A DNA stretch of 64,000 bases, from assembly GCF_004366075.1 (NCBI RefSeq), contig NZ_SODU01000004.1:124001-188000 (forward strand), written 5' to 3'. Shown here one piece after another: positions 17,690 through 25,441 of the stretch (positions are counted from its first letter, which is position 1; each line of letters begins with the position of its first letter). Position numbers and translations under genes: made by a program. This stretch comes from Kribbella pratensis (GTDB lineage Bacteria > Actinomycetota > Actinomycetes > Propionibacteriales > Kribbellaceae). The notes beneath the pieces were generated by a model. The model was given only the letters and a program-made list of their open reading frames with translations, had not been told where the DNA came from and did no database searches.

Positions 17690-18064
17690 TCACCTCGCAG
17701 GTCTGCGGAACCAGACCACTGCCGCGGCGACTGCCAGGTATGCCAGCGGGATCGCCGGCGACGCCCCGAACAGGAACAGGTTGGTGGCGCCGGCGGCGAT
17801 CATCAGTGCTACGAGACCGAGCGCGGCCGGCCGGCAGAGGCGCGGGATCAGCAGACCGATGGCCCCGGCGAGTTCGAGCGTTCCGACCAGGTACCGCAGC
17901 CACTGCCCGGCACCGATCTCGGCGAACATGTCGACCATCAGCGGGTCGCCGGTCAGTTTCGGCACGGCCGCCATCACGAACAGCAGGGCCAGGATCGCCT
18001 GCACCACCCACAGCGCCACGGTCCGCGGACGGACGGTCCGGCGGGTCGTCACCGTCGTACTCAT
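17690..18064 (-). CDS. DoxX family membrane protein
   Basis: 124-residue integral membrane protein with four predicted helices (for example VALWVVQAILALLFVMAAVPKL and ALGLVALMIAAGATNLFLF). The DoxX pattern KLTGDPLMVDMFAEIG and LVGTLELAGAIGLL is clear. Family members are linked to thiosulfate:quinone oxidoreductase or redox stress; no specific role can be given. I chose the ATG preceded by GAAGGAG. The open frame upstream is Gly/Arg-rich and unlikely to be coding. The gene lies 28 bases before the start-proximal region of the TetR gene on the same strand. Confidence 0.82.
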   Translation of the reverse strand: MSTTVTTRRTVRPRTVALWVVQAILALLFVMAAVPKLTGDPLMVDMFAEIGAGQWLRYLVGTLELAGAIGLLIPRLCRPAALGLVALMIAAGATNLFLFGASPAIPLAYLAVAAAVVWFRRPAR

Positions 18065-18150
18065 GAGCTTCTCCTTCGTCGTCGTGTTTCCGGTACGACG
18101 AAGATCCCGCCCGCCGCCCGCAGCGGGCATCCGTGACGACTACGGATCCA

Positions 18151-18678
18151 CTACGGAGCGAGGTAGGTGGCGATCGCGCGGGCGCACTCGACGGACTCCG
18201 CGTGCGAGCTGTCCACCTCGACGTCGTACGTGACGCCCTCGTGGACGACGTACGCCTGCTGCTCGGCCATGCCGCGGGTGCGGTTGCCGCGCGCGAGCTC
18301 GCGGCCCGCGGCGATCTCCGGGGCGCAGTGGACGCCGACGAAGATTACCTCGACGTCGCCGATCGCGTCCCGCCAGCGCTGCTGCGAGCCGGCGCCGCCG
18401 AGGAACACGTCGTCGACGATCACGCGGCCGCCGGCCCGGCACATCGCCACGATCCCGGCGGTCCAGGCCGCGTCCAGCTCCCGGAAAGCGGGCCCGACCG
18501 ACACCTCGCCGTCCGGCCCGATCTCGATGCCGCCGTCCATCACGGCGGGCAGCGCGTCCACGAAGTCGTCGACGCTGAACCCGAGCCAGGGCTCCGGCAG
18601 CACCGCCTGCAGACACCGCACGATCCCGGTCTTCCCGGAACTGGACCCACCGTTGATGATGATCAGTCGAGCCGTCAC
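18151..18678 (-). CDS. Chloramphenicol phosphotransferase-like kinase
   Basis: P-loop kinase of 175 residues related to chloramphenicol 3-O-phosphotransferase of Streptomyces venezuelae. The Walker A loop GGSSSGKT is at residues 10-17. Asp37 in VDDF falls at the position of the catalytic Asp of that enzyme. ARGNRTRGMA supplies the expected basic lid residues. The GTG start overlaps the MFS stop by four bases, so the kinase is translationally coupled to an exporter. That is a typical arrangement for a resistance pair, but the natural substrate may be a different hydroxylated compound. Confidence 0.82.
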   Translation of the reverse strand: MTARLIIINGGSSSGKTGIVRCLQAVLPEPWLGFSVDDFVDALPAVMDGGIEIGPDGEVSVGPAFRELDAAWTAGIVAMCRAGGRVIVDDVFLGGAGSQQRWRDAIGDVEVIFVGVHCAPEIAAGRELARGNRTRGMAEQQAYVVHEGVTYDVEVDSSHAESVECARAIATYLAP

Positions 18679-19922
18679 GCCCGCAAGGCTAGAGGTTCAT
18701 CCACCGCACCTTCGACAGGTTTCCGCCGCGCCAGCCCGAGGAACGGCACCGCCAGCGCCTGGATCCCGGCTGAGACCAGGTACGCCGGTCCGTACCCCCA
18801 GAGGTCCGCGGAGCGACCGAGTGTCGGCTGGATCACGACCCCACCGGCCGAGCCGAGCAGGCTGTCGAACGACAGCACCGTCGCCCGCTGCGCCGACGGG
18901 ATGTGGCTGTTCAGGTACGCCTGCCGCACCGGCGACATCGCGGCGAACAACGTGCCCCACACCATCAGCAGCACCAGCGCGACCCCGAACGACGTCACGA
19001 CTCCCATCACCGCGATCACGATGCCCGAGGCGACGATCGCTCCGATCAGGATCCCGATCCGGTCGTGGATCAGACGGGAGACGTACGACGCGGACGCGCC
19101 GCCGGCGATCTGCGCACCGGCGACGATCCCGGCCGACAGACCGGCGATCGCGTACGAGCCGGTGTGCCCGTAGAGCTGGAGCAGATACGGCTGCGCGGCG
19201 TAGAAGCCGTAGACGCTCACCCCGGCCGTGAACGGTCCGGCCAGCATCACCCAGCGGACCCGCCGGTTGAGCAGCCCGTGCCGGAGCGACGCCCGGACGA
19301 TCCCGGCCATCTCGACCCGCACCGACGTCCGCGGCGCCGGGGTGAAGCCGATGTCCCGCATCGACCGCCACGCCACCACGAACGTGGCCATCAGCAACAA
19401 CGCGCGAACGACGTACGGCATCCCCAGGTTCGTCAGCTGCGCCAGCACGCCGCCGCCGATCGAGCCGCCCATCATCGCGATCCCGTTCGCCATCTGTCCC
19501 TTCGCGAACGCCGCGTCCAGCGACCCGTCGTACCCGGTCGCGTGCAGCCCGTCGACCAGCCAGGCCTCGGTCGCGCCGCTGAAGAACGTGAACCCGAGAC
19601 CGAGCAGCATCGACACCACCGCCCAGAGCGCGAACGGCGCGTGGGTCCGCCACAGCGCCAGGTAGAGCAGCGTGGTCCCGATCAGGGTGGCCGTGCCCAG
19701 GAGGTACGACGCACGCCGCCCGACCGTGTCCGCGACAACACCGGTCGGCACCTCGAACAGCACCATGCCGGCGGTGAAGAACGCGTTCGCGGCGAAGGTC
19801 TTCCCGATGCTCAATCCGGCGTCGAGCAGGAACAGCGTGTTGATGCCCCAGATCATCGACGACGCACCCGTCGACACCACGGTCAACGTGAGATAGGTCC
19901 GCAGTACTCGCTCGGCTGTCAT
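18675..19922 (-). CDS. Major facilitator superfamily transporter
   Basis: 415-residue exporter-type MFS protein with about 12 membrane helices. The motif-A region between helices 2 and 3 reads GVVADTVGRR, typical of drug:proton antiporters. The ATG giving MTAERVLRTYL is chosen because the 18 codons upstream are Cys/Arg-rich and lie outside the family's usual N-terminus. The gene is first in a two-gene unit and its stop overlaps the start of the chloramphenicol phosphotransferase-like gene. Export of the same compound that the kinase inactivates is an inference from this coupling. Confidence 0.87.
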   Translation of the reverse strand: MTAERVLRTYLTLTVVSTGASSMIWGINTLFLLDAGLSIGKTFAANAFFTAGMVLFEVPTGVVADTVGRRASYLLGTATLIGTTLLYLALWRTHAPFALWAVVSMLLGLGFTFFSGATEAWLVDGLHATGYDGSLDAAFAKGQMANGIAMMGGSIGGGVLAQLTNLGMPYVVRALLLMATFVVAWRSMRDIGFTPAPRTSVRVEMAGIVRASLRHGLLNRRVRWVMLAGPFTAGVSVYGFYAAQPYLLQLYGHTGSYAIAGLSAGIVAGAQIAGGASASYVSRLIHDRIGILIGAIVASGIVIAVMGVVTSFGVALVLLMVWGTLFAAMSPVRQAYLNSHIPSAQRATVLSFDSLLGSAGGVVIQPTLGRSADLWGYGPAYLVSAGIQALAVPFLGLARRKPVEGAVDEPLALRA

Positions 19923-20005
19923 ACCCGGTACGTCGGAGCCGCGGCGGACAGCTCGACATGCGCAGCGCTGGATCACCAGACAGGACCCTGGCTCCCCCGG
20001 GCGGG

Positions 20006-20011
20006 TATCGT
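20006..20011 (+). promoter_or_regulatory. -10 box of the kup gene
   Basis: TATCGT lies eight bases before the GTG at 20020; a weak GGGGA is also present, so leaderless or very short-leader transcription is possible. Confidence 0.35.
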
Positions 20012-20019
20012 CCGGGGAC

Positions 20020-21975
20020 GTGACGGATCAGCAGGCGGAAACGGCGGAGGCTGCGGAAACGCGCGCGCCCAACGCCCACAACGCGGCCAAACTCGCAGTG
20101 GTCGTCGGCGCACTCGGTGTCGTCTTCGGGGATATCGGGACCAGCCCGATCTACACCCTGCAGACGGTGTTCAACCCTGAGGATCCACACCCGGTGCCGG
20201 TGAGCGACCACAACGTGTACGGCGTGGTGTCGCTGATCTTCTGGTCGGTGATGATCATCGTCACCGCCACCTACATCCTGCTGGCGATGCACGCGGACAA
20301 CGACGGCGAGGGCGGCGTGATGGCGCTCATCACGCTGCTGCGCCGCTGGCGTGCCACGCACCCGGGCCGCCGCCGCGCCGCGACCGTCCTCGCCGCGGTC
20401 GGTCTGTTCGGGGCGTCGCTGTTCTTCGGCGACGGCATGATCACCCCGGCGATCTCGGTGCTGTCCGCGGTCGAGGGTCTCAAAGTCGTCGAACCGTCGC
20501 TGGGCGAGTACGTCGTACCGATCACCGCGGTGATCATCATCGTGCTGTTCCTGGTCCAGCGCCGCGGGACGGAGACGGTCGGCCGGGTCTTCGGGCCGGT
20601 GATGATCGCCTGGTTCACGGTGATCGGCGCGGCGGGCATCGTCGGCATCGTCGAGCACCCGGCGATTCTCGAGGCGCTGTCCCCGACGTACGCGATCGGG
20701 TTCCTGGCCGGGCACTTCCACATCGCGTTCTTCGCGCTCGCGGCGATCGTGCTCGCGGTCACCGGCGCCGAGGCGCTGTACGCCGACATGGGACACTTCG
20801 GCCGCAAGGCGATCAGCCGCGGCTGGCTCTTCCTCGTCCTGCCCGCCGGCACCCTGAACTACATGGGTCAGGGCGCGCTGATCCTGAAGGACCACGCGAA
20901 CATCAGCAGCCCGTTCTTCCTGCTCGTCCCGGACTGGGGCCGGCTGCCGCTCGTGCTGCTCGCGACGGCGGCGACCGTCATCGCGTCGCAGGCGGTGATC
21001 ACCGGCGCCTACTCGGTCGCGTCCCAGGCCGCCCGCCTCGGGTACCTGCCGCGACTCCGCGTGACGCACACCTCGGCGACGACAGTCGGCCAGATCTACG
21101 TCCCGTTCGTGAACTGGCTGTTGTTCGTCTCGGTCCTCACGCTGATCTTCGCGTTCCGCAGCTCGGCCGCCCTGGCGTACGCGTACGGCATGACGGTGAC
21201 CGGCACGATCAGCATCACCACCTTGCTGTTCTTCTACGTCGCCCACTACCGCTGGAACGTGCCGAAGTGGCTGATCGCGCTCGGCGCAGTCCCGCTGCTC
21301 GCGGTCGACCTCCTGTTCATCGCCGCGAACCTGACCAAGCTCGTGCACGGCGCGTGGCTGCCGCTGCTGATCGCGCTCGTCGCGTTCACCGTGATGACGA
21401 CCTGGCAGCGCGGCCGCGAGGTCGTGACGGCCGAGCGGGAACGCGCCGAGGGCTCACTGCAGGAGTTCATCGACCAGATGCGCTCCGGCACGATGCCGAT
21501 CCGCACGGTCCCGGGGACGGCGATCTTCCTGAACCGCGGCGGCGTCAGCGCTCCGCTCGCGCTGCGGGCGAACGTCGAGCACAACCAGGTCCGGCACGAG
21601 CACGTGGTGATCGTGGCGATCGACACCGAGCCGGTACCGCGGGTCGCCGAGGAGGATCGGGTCACGGTCAACGACCTCGGGTACGCCGACGACGGCATCA
21701 CGCACGTCACGATCAAGTTCGGGTACATGGAGGCCCCCGACGTACCGGCCGCCCTCGCGCAGCTGGAGCCGGACGAGTCCGAAGGTCCGCTCGATCTCGA
21801 CAAGGCGTCGTACTTCCTGTCCAAGATCGAGCTCCGCCGGGGCAAGGCCGCCACGATGGCGGGCTGGCGCAAGCAACTGTTCCTCGCCACCTCGCACATC
21901 ACCGCCGACGCCGCCGAACACTTCGGTCTCCCCCGCGACCGCACGGTCATCATCGGCTCCCACATCGAGTTGTAG
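20020..21975 (+). CDS. kup: Kup-type low-affinity potassium transporter
   Basis: Potassium:proton symporter of the KUP/HAK/KT family in the cytoplasmic membrane; 651 residues, close to E. coli Kup. The family signature VVFGDIGTSPIYTLQTVF is near residue 35. The second helix region contains the Gly/Glu-rich NDGEGGVMAL, and FFGDGMITPAISVLSAVEGL follows. About 12 helices end near residue 460. The last 190 residues form the soluble C-terminal domain. The start is a GTG. It is monocistronic between divergent and co-directional single genes; no K+ riboswitch is recognisable upstream. Confidence 0.95.
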   Translation: MTDQQAETAEAAETRAPNAHNAAKLAVVVGALGVVFGDIGTSPIYTLQTVFNPEDPHPVPVSDHNVYGVVSLIFWSVMIIVTATYILLAMHADNDGEGGVMALITLLRRWRATHPGRRRAATVLAAVGLFGASLFFGDGMITPAISVLSAVEGLKVVEPSLGEYVVPITAVIIIVLFLVQRRGTETVGRVFGPVMIAWFTVIGAAGIVGIVEHPAILEALSPTYAIGFLAGHFHIAFFALAAIVLAVTGAEALYADMGHFGRKAISRGWLFLVLPAGTLNYMGQGALILKDHANISSPFFLLVPDWGRLPLVLLATAATVIASQAVITGAYSVASQAARLGYLPRLRVTHTSATTVGQIYVPFVNWLLFVSVLTLIFAFRSSAALAYAYGMTVTGTISITTLLFFYVAHYRWNVPKWLIALGAVPLLAVDLLFIAANLTKLVHGAWLPLLIALVAFTVMTTWQRGREVVTAERERAEGSLQEFIDQMRSGTMPIRTVPGTAIFLNRGGVSAPLALRANVEHNQVRHEHVVIVAIDTEPVPRVAEEDRVTVNDLGYADDGITHVTIKFGYMEAPDVPAALAQLEPDESEGPLDLDKASYFLSKIELRRGKAATMAGWRKQLFLATSHITADAAEHFGLPRDRTVIIGSHIEL

Positions 21976-22027
21976 ACCCCCCCGGAGATTTGTGCATCGA
22001 GATTTGACGCGCCTGGAGGTGTGACGG

Positions 22028-22876
22028 ATGGAGCAGACGTACGACGAGAGCGCGCCGGTGCCGGCACTCGCCGGTCTCGTCCGTACGGTCTGGATCCAAC
22101 GCACCGGATCGCAGCCCTACCCGCAGCGTGATCTGCCGACGGGCGGGGTCGAACTGCATTGCCCGGTCGGCGGCGTACCGCGGCTGATCGGGCCGCTGAC
22201 CCGGGCACAGCTGCAGGTGATTCCGCCGCGGACGACGATCGTCGGCGTGCGGTTCATGCCGGGCGCGGGGACGCCGATGCTCGGCGTACCGGCGGACGAA
22301 CTCGTCGATTGTGACGTGGAGTTGTGGGGTCCTGCGGCGGACGCTCTCGGGTGCGCAGTGGCCGATGCCGCTGATCCGCAGACGGCGTTGTTCGCGGTCC
22401 AGCGGTACCTGGCCGGGCGGCCGCTTCGGCCGGATCCGGTGGTGGCGGAGATGGTGCGGCGGTTGATGCCGTGGGAGCCGACAGGGATTGCTCAACTGGC
22501 GGACGAGTTGGCGTTGTCGGAGAGTCAGTTGCGGCGGCGGTGCCTGACGGCGACGGGGGTCGGGCCGAAGGCGTTGCAGCGGACGCTGCGGTTCCAGGGG
22601 TATCTCGCGTTGGCGCAGGCAGGGTTCGGGAGCGGGCTGTCGGATCTCGCGGCCGAGACCGGGTACGCCGACCACGCGCATCTGACGCGGGAGTGCGTGC
22701 GGCTGACCGGGGTGACCCCGCGCGAGTTGCTCGGCGACAAGGCCGATCGCTGCGACTGCGGTCACGATCACTCGGCGTCGTACCGGCCGTTCCTCGCCGG
22801 GTGGTACGACCGTTTCGTTCAAGCACAGCCCGGTCGCCACATCCTAACGTCAGCCCATGGACCTGATCGGGCCTGA
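22028..22876 (+). CDS. AraC family transcriptional regulator
   Basis: 282-residue regulator. The C-terminal AraC helix-turn-helix pair lies at about residues 155-250 (IAQLADELALSESQLRRRC and LSDLAAETGYADHAHLTREC, ending TGVTPRELL). The N-terminal part (DLPTGGVELHCPVGG) is the DUF6597-type sensor found in many actinobacterial AraC proteins. A His/Cys-rich element CDCGHDH follows the DNA-binding domain and could bind metal. GGAGGT sits seven bases before the ATG. The 3' end overlaps the flavin oxidase start by 20 bases, so regulator and enzyme are coupled. Confidence 0.9.
   Translation: MEQTYDESAPVPALAGLVRTVWIQRTGSQPYPQRDLPTGGVELHCPVGGVPRLIGPLTRAQLQVIPPRTTIVGVRFMPGAGTPMLGVPADELVDCDVELWGPAADALGCAVADAADPQTALFAVQRYLAGRPLRPDPVVAEMVRRLMPWEPTGIAQLADELALSESQLRRRCLTATGVGPKALQRTLRFQGYLALAQAGFGSGLSDLAAETGYADHAHLTRECVRLTGVTPRELLGDKADRCDCGHDHSASYRPFLAGWYDRFVQAQPGRHILTSAHGPDRA
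22845..22850 (+). promoter_or_regulatory. Internal -10 box for the flavin oxidase gene, leaderless geometry
   Basis: TAACGT is followed by six bases and the ATG at 22857, inside the end of the AraC gene. The oxidase could be made from its own leaderless message as well as by read-through. Confidence 0.4.
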
Positions 22877-24089
22877 CCACTCGCTGTACGACGTACTGCG
22901 GAAACCCGCGCTGCCCTTGTACGACGACATCCGCCCCGCGGCGATCGCGCGTTGCTCCTCGTCGTCCGACGTGATCGAGGCGCTCGCGTATGCCCGCTCC
23001 GCCAACCTCCCCGTAACTCCCCGCGGCGGCGGCCACTGCTTCGCCGCCCGCTCCTCCACCACAGGCCTCATGCTCGACCTGTCACCCCTCTCCACGATCT
23101 CAGTCGAGCCCACTGCGGCCCTCGCGACGATCGGGGCGGGGGCTCGGCTTGCTTCCGTCTACCGGGGGTTGCACGAGTACGGGCTGACGATTCCGGCGGG
23201 GTGTGGGCCGACGGTCGGGATCGCGGGGCTGACATTGGGAGGCGGGCTCGGGTTGCTCGGGCGCCGGTACGGACTGACCTGCGATCGCCTCGTCGCCGCA
23301 ACCGTCGTACTCGCGGACGGCAACGTCCTCACCTGCGACGCGGAGCGAGAGTCCGACCTGTTCTGGGCACTCCGCGGTGCGGGAGGCGGCCAGTTCGGCG
23401 TGGTCACGTCGCTCGTCTTCAACGCCGTACCGTCACCCACCGCGACCCGCTTCAAACTCACTTGGCCACGCAGCCGCGCCGCAGAGGTGATCTCCGCCTG
23501 GCAGTCCTGGGCCCCCGACGCACCGGACGAGCTCACCGCCAGCCTGACCGTCAACGCCAACCACGTGCAGGTCTTCGGCGCCACCCTCACCGCCTTCGAC
23601 CCCGGCCCTCTTGCCACCCTCGCCCCCGAGATCGACCTCCTCGCCGGCCTCACCTGGCCCGAACTCAAGGCCAGCCTCTCGGAAGGCGGACCGGACAACC
23701 GCATCATCCACAGCAAGTCCGAGTTCTTCCGCGACCCGCTACCACCGGACGCCATCACCCAACTCCTCAACGCCGGCTGCGAACTCAACTTCACCCCGAT
23801 GGGCGGCGTCTACAACCGCGTGCCCGTCGACGCGACAGCCTTCGCGCACCGCACAGAGCGCTTCCTCCTGGAACACGCCGGCCCCGACCGCAACGCCGTA
23901 CGCCGCTCCTGGTCCATCGCCCACGCCTACGCCTCCGGAGCCGTCTATCCCAACTTTCCTGACCCCGAGCTGACCGACGCGCACACCTCCTACCACGGCC
24001 CGAACTTCCCCCGCCTCCGCGACATCAAGGCCAAGTACGACCCCTCCAACGTGTTTCATTTCCCCCAATCACTAGGAGGTCCGAGATGA
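22857..24089 (+). CDS. FAD-binding oxidoreductase, berberine-bridge type
   Basis: 410-residue flavin oxidase. The covalent-FAD His60 is visible in PRGGGHCF. The PP-loop continues through TVGIAGLTLGGGLGLLGRRYG, and the C-terminal BBE signature ends YDPSNVFHFP. The position equivalent to the second covalent FAD attachment (Cys) is not obvious, so single-site flavinylation is likely. Family members oxidise sugars, alkaloids or antibiotic intermediates; the substrate is unknown. It is the central gene of an AraC/oxidase/DHFR-like unit. It overlaps AraC by 20 bases and the next gene by the tetranucleotide ATGA. Confidence 0.88.
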   Translation: MDLIGPDHSLYDVLRKPALPLYDDIRPAAIARCSSSSDVIEALAYARSANLPVTPRGGGHCFAARSSTTGLMLDLSPLSTISVEPTAALATIGAGARLASVYRGLHEYGLTIPAGCGPTVGIAGLTLGGGLGLLGRRYGLTCDRLVAATVVLADGNVLTCDAERESDLFWALRGAGGGQFGVVTSLVFNAVPSPTATRFKLTWPRSRAAEVISAWQSWAPDAPDELTASLTVNANHVQVFGATLTAFDPGPLATLAPEIDLLAGLTWPELKASLSEGGPDNRIIHSKSEFFRDPLPPDAITQLLNAGCELNFTPMGGVYNRVPVDATAFAHRTERFLLEHAGPDRNAVRRSWSIAHAYASGAVYPNFPDPELTDAHTSYHGPNFPRLRDIKAKYDPSNVFHFPQSLGGPR

Positions 24090-24646
24090 TCCGGCTCTAC
24101 ATGTCGATGTCGCTCGACGGATTCGTGGTCGGCCCCGACGACAGTCCCGAGAATCCGATGGGACGCGGCGGGTTCCGCCTGTTCAACTGGCTCGACGACC
24201 GCCACTCCGACGGGCCGAGCGGGCAGGTGGTCCGCGAGTCGCTCGCCACCGGGGCTCTCATCGCGGGCCGCCGTACCTACGAGCACGCCGGCCGCTGGAA
24301 CGGCGACCACCACGACGGCGTACCGATGTTCATCCTCACCCACCACGTCGCCGAGGACGACGTACCGCCGGGGAGCGCTGTCTACGTTTCCGACGTCGCC
24401 GACTGCGCCGCCCAGGCGTTGGCGGCCGCCGGCGACCGGGACGTGATGGTCCACGGTGCCGGCGCGGCCCAGTCCCTCCTCCGCGCCGGCCTCCTCGACG
24501 AGCTCGAACTGCACGTCGTCAACGTCCTCCTCGGCCAGGGCCGCCGCCTCTTCGACAACCTCCCCGCCGAGTACATCGAGCTCGAACAAGTCCGCCAACT
24601 CCCCGCCCGCGACGTAACCCACCTCCGCTACCGCATCCTCAAATGA
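24086..24646 (+). CDS. Dihydrofolate reductase-like (RibD C-terminal domain) protein
   Basis: 186-residue member of the RibD_C/DHFR-like superfamily, which reduces pterin-like substrates with NADPH. It begins IRLYMSMSLDGFVVGPD and has the NADP-binding GALIAGRRTYEHAGRW, then VMVHGAGAAQSLL and LLGQGRRLFDNL. These features match the actinobacterial dihydrofolate reductase family protein group rather than true FolA, which is shorter and has a different N-terminus. The start overlaps the oxidase stop (ATGA), so it is translationally coupled. GGAGG precedes it. Confidence 0.85.
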   Translation: MIRLYMSMSLDGFVVGPDDSPENPMGRGGFRLFNWLDDRHSDGPSGQVVRESLATGALIAGRRTYEHAGRWNGDHHDGVPMFILTHHVAEDDVPPGSAVYVSDVADCAAQALAAAGDRDVMVHGAGAAQSLLRAGLLDELELHVVNVLLGQGRRLFDNLPAEYIELEQVRQLPARDVTHLRYRILK

Positions 24647-24677
24647 CCCCGCCGTGGGCACGCGGGAAGTGAGGCAC

Positions 24678-24721
24678 TTGGGGAGGGTTGTTTCCCGTTC
24701 TGGGCGGGAAATCCTCCCCAA
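24678..24721. terminator. Bidirectional hairpin between convergent genes
   Basis: TTGGGGAGG pairs with CCTCCCCAA as a 9-base outer stem and TTTCCCG with CGGGAAA as a 7-base inner stem, with a small internal bulge and a 7-base loop. It lies between the DHFR-like and DinB-like genes. No T-tract, as is common for GC-rich terminators. Confidence 0.65.
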
Positions 24722-24738
24722 CCCGCCTGCGCCCTACT

Positions 24739-25353
24739 TCAGAGCCAGGGGGCGAGGGGGTGTGCGGCGTTGCCTTCCGGGCCGGTGACATTGGTGTACG
24801 GGCGGCCGGTCAGGTAGGCGGCGATCTCGGGGAGCGGGCCGTTGACCTTGGGTACGTCGCCGCGTTCGGTGCGGATGTCTTCGCACAGGGCTTCGAGGAA
24901 GTTCGTGGGGAGATCGGCGAACGTGAGGCCGGTGCCGAGGTCGACGGCGTGGATCATCACCTCGCGGGAGCGCATCCAGGGGATCCTGGTCGCCGGTATC
25001 GGCTCGCCCCGCGACGTGCGGACCTCCGCCTGCCACTGCGCGTCCGTGAGCGTCGCCATCGACGCGCTCAGCCCGGTCGTCGCCGCCTCGAACCACGACC
25101 GCAGCTCATCGGCCGACCTCGACGTACCGGCCTCGATGTCCGCGTCCCGCGCCTCGCGCGACGGGTACATCGGGCGCTCCTCGCCGGTCCGCGCCCACTC
25201 CACCAGGTTCCCCAGTGCCTCGGCGTTCAGCGACAGATGCGCCGCGACATGCCGCCGTGACCATCCCGGCAGCAGCGACGGCGCCTCGACGTCGCCCAGT
25301 GCTTCGCGGCACAGCGCCGTACCCTCGTCGATCCACCCAAGAACGCGCTCCAT
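24739..25353 (-). CDS. DinB-like, mycothiol-dependent maleylpyruvate isomerase family protein
   Basis: 204-residue four-helix-bundle protein of the MDMPI/DinB superfamily. The N-terminal domain carries a possible metal triad: His in SRRHVAAHLSLN and later HAVDLGTGLTFADLP. Members use mycothiol, the actinobacterial thiol, in isomerisation or transfer reactions. The partner reaction is unknown. The ATG is fixed by TACGTT six bases upstream, consistent with a leaderless message, and by the family start ERVLGWIDEGT. The very long open frame continuing upstream is antisense to the next gene and is rejected. Confidence 0.85.
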   Translation of the reverse strand: MERVLGWIDEGTALCREALGDVEAPSLLPGWSRRHVAAHLSLNAEALGNLVEWARTGEERPMYPSREARDADIEAGTSRSADELRSWFEAATTGLSASMATLTDAQWQAEVRTSRGEPIPATRIPWMRSREVMIHAVDLGTGLTFADLPTNFLEALCEDIRTERGDVPKVNGPLPEIAAYLTGRPYTNVTGPEGNAAHPLAPWL

Positions 25354-25359
25354 GAAGCG

Positions 25360-25365
25360 AACGTA
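25360..25365 (-). promoter_or_regulatory. -10 box of the DinB-like gene, leaderless geometry
   Basis: TACGTT on the minus strand is followed by six bases and the ATG at 25353. Confidence 0.45.
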
Positions 25366-25441
25366 ACCGACCACGGCGCGGGTTCTTGCAGCGGTGGGGT
25401 CTTGTGGTGAGACTGACCCCCATGAAGGAGGGGGCCCACAC

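Noticed and set aside
18697..21348. 883-codon open frame on the minus strand
   Set aside because: Runs antisense through kup and out of frame through the MFS gene; repetitive Arg/Asp composition.
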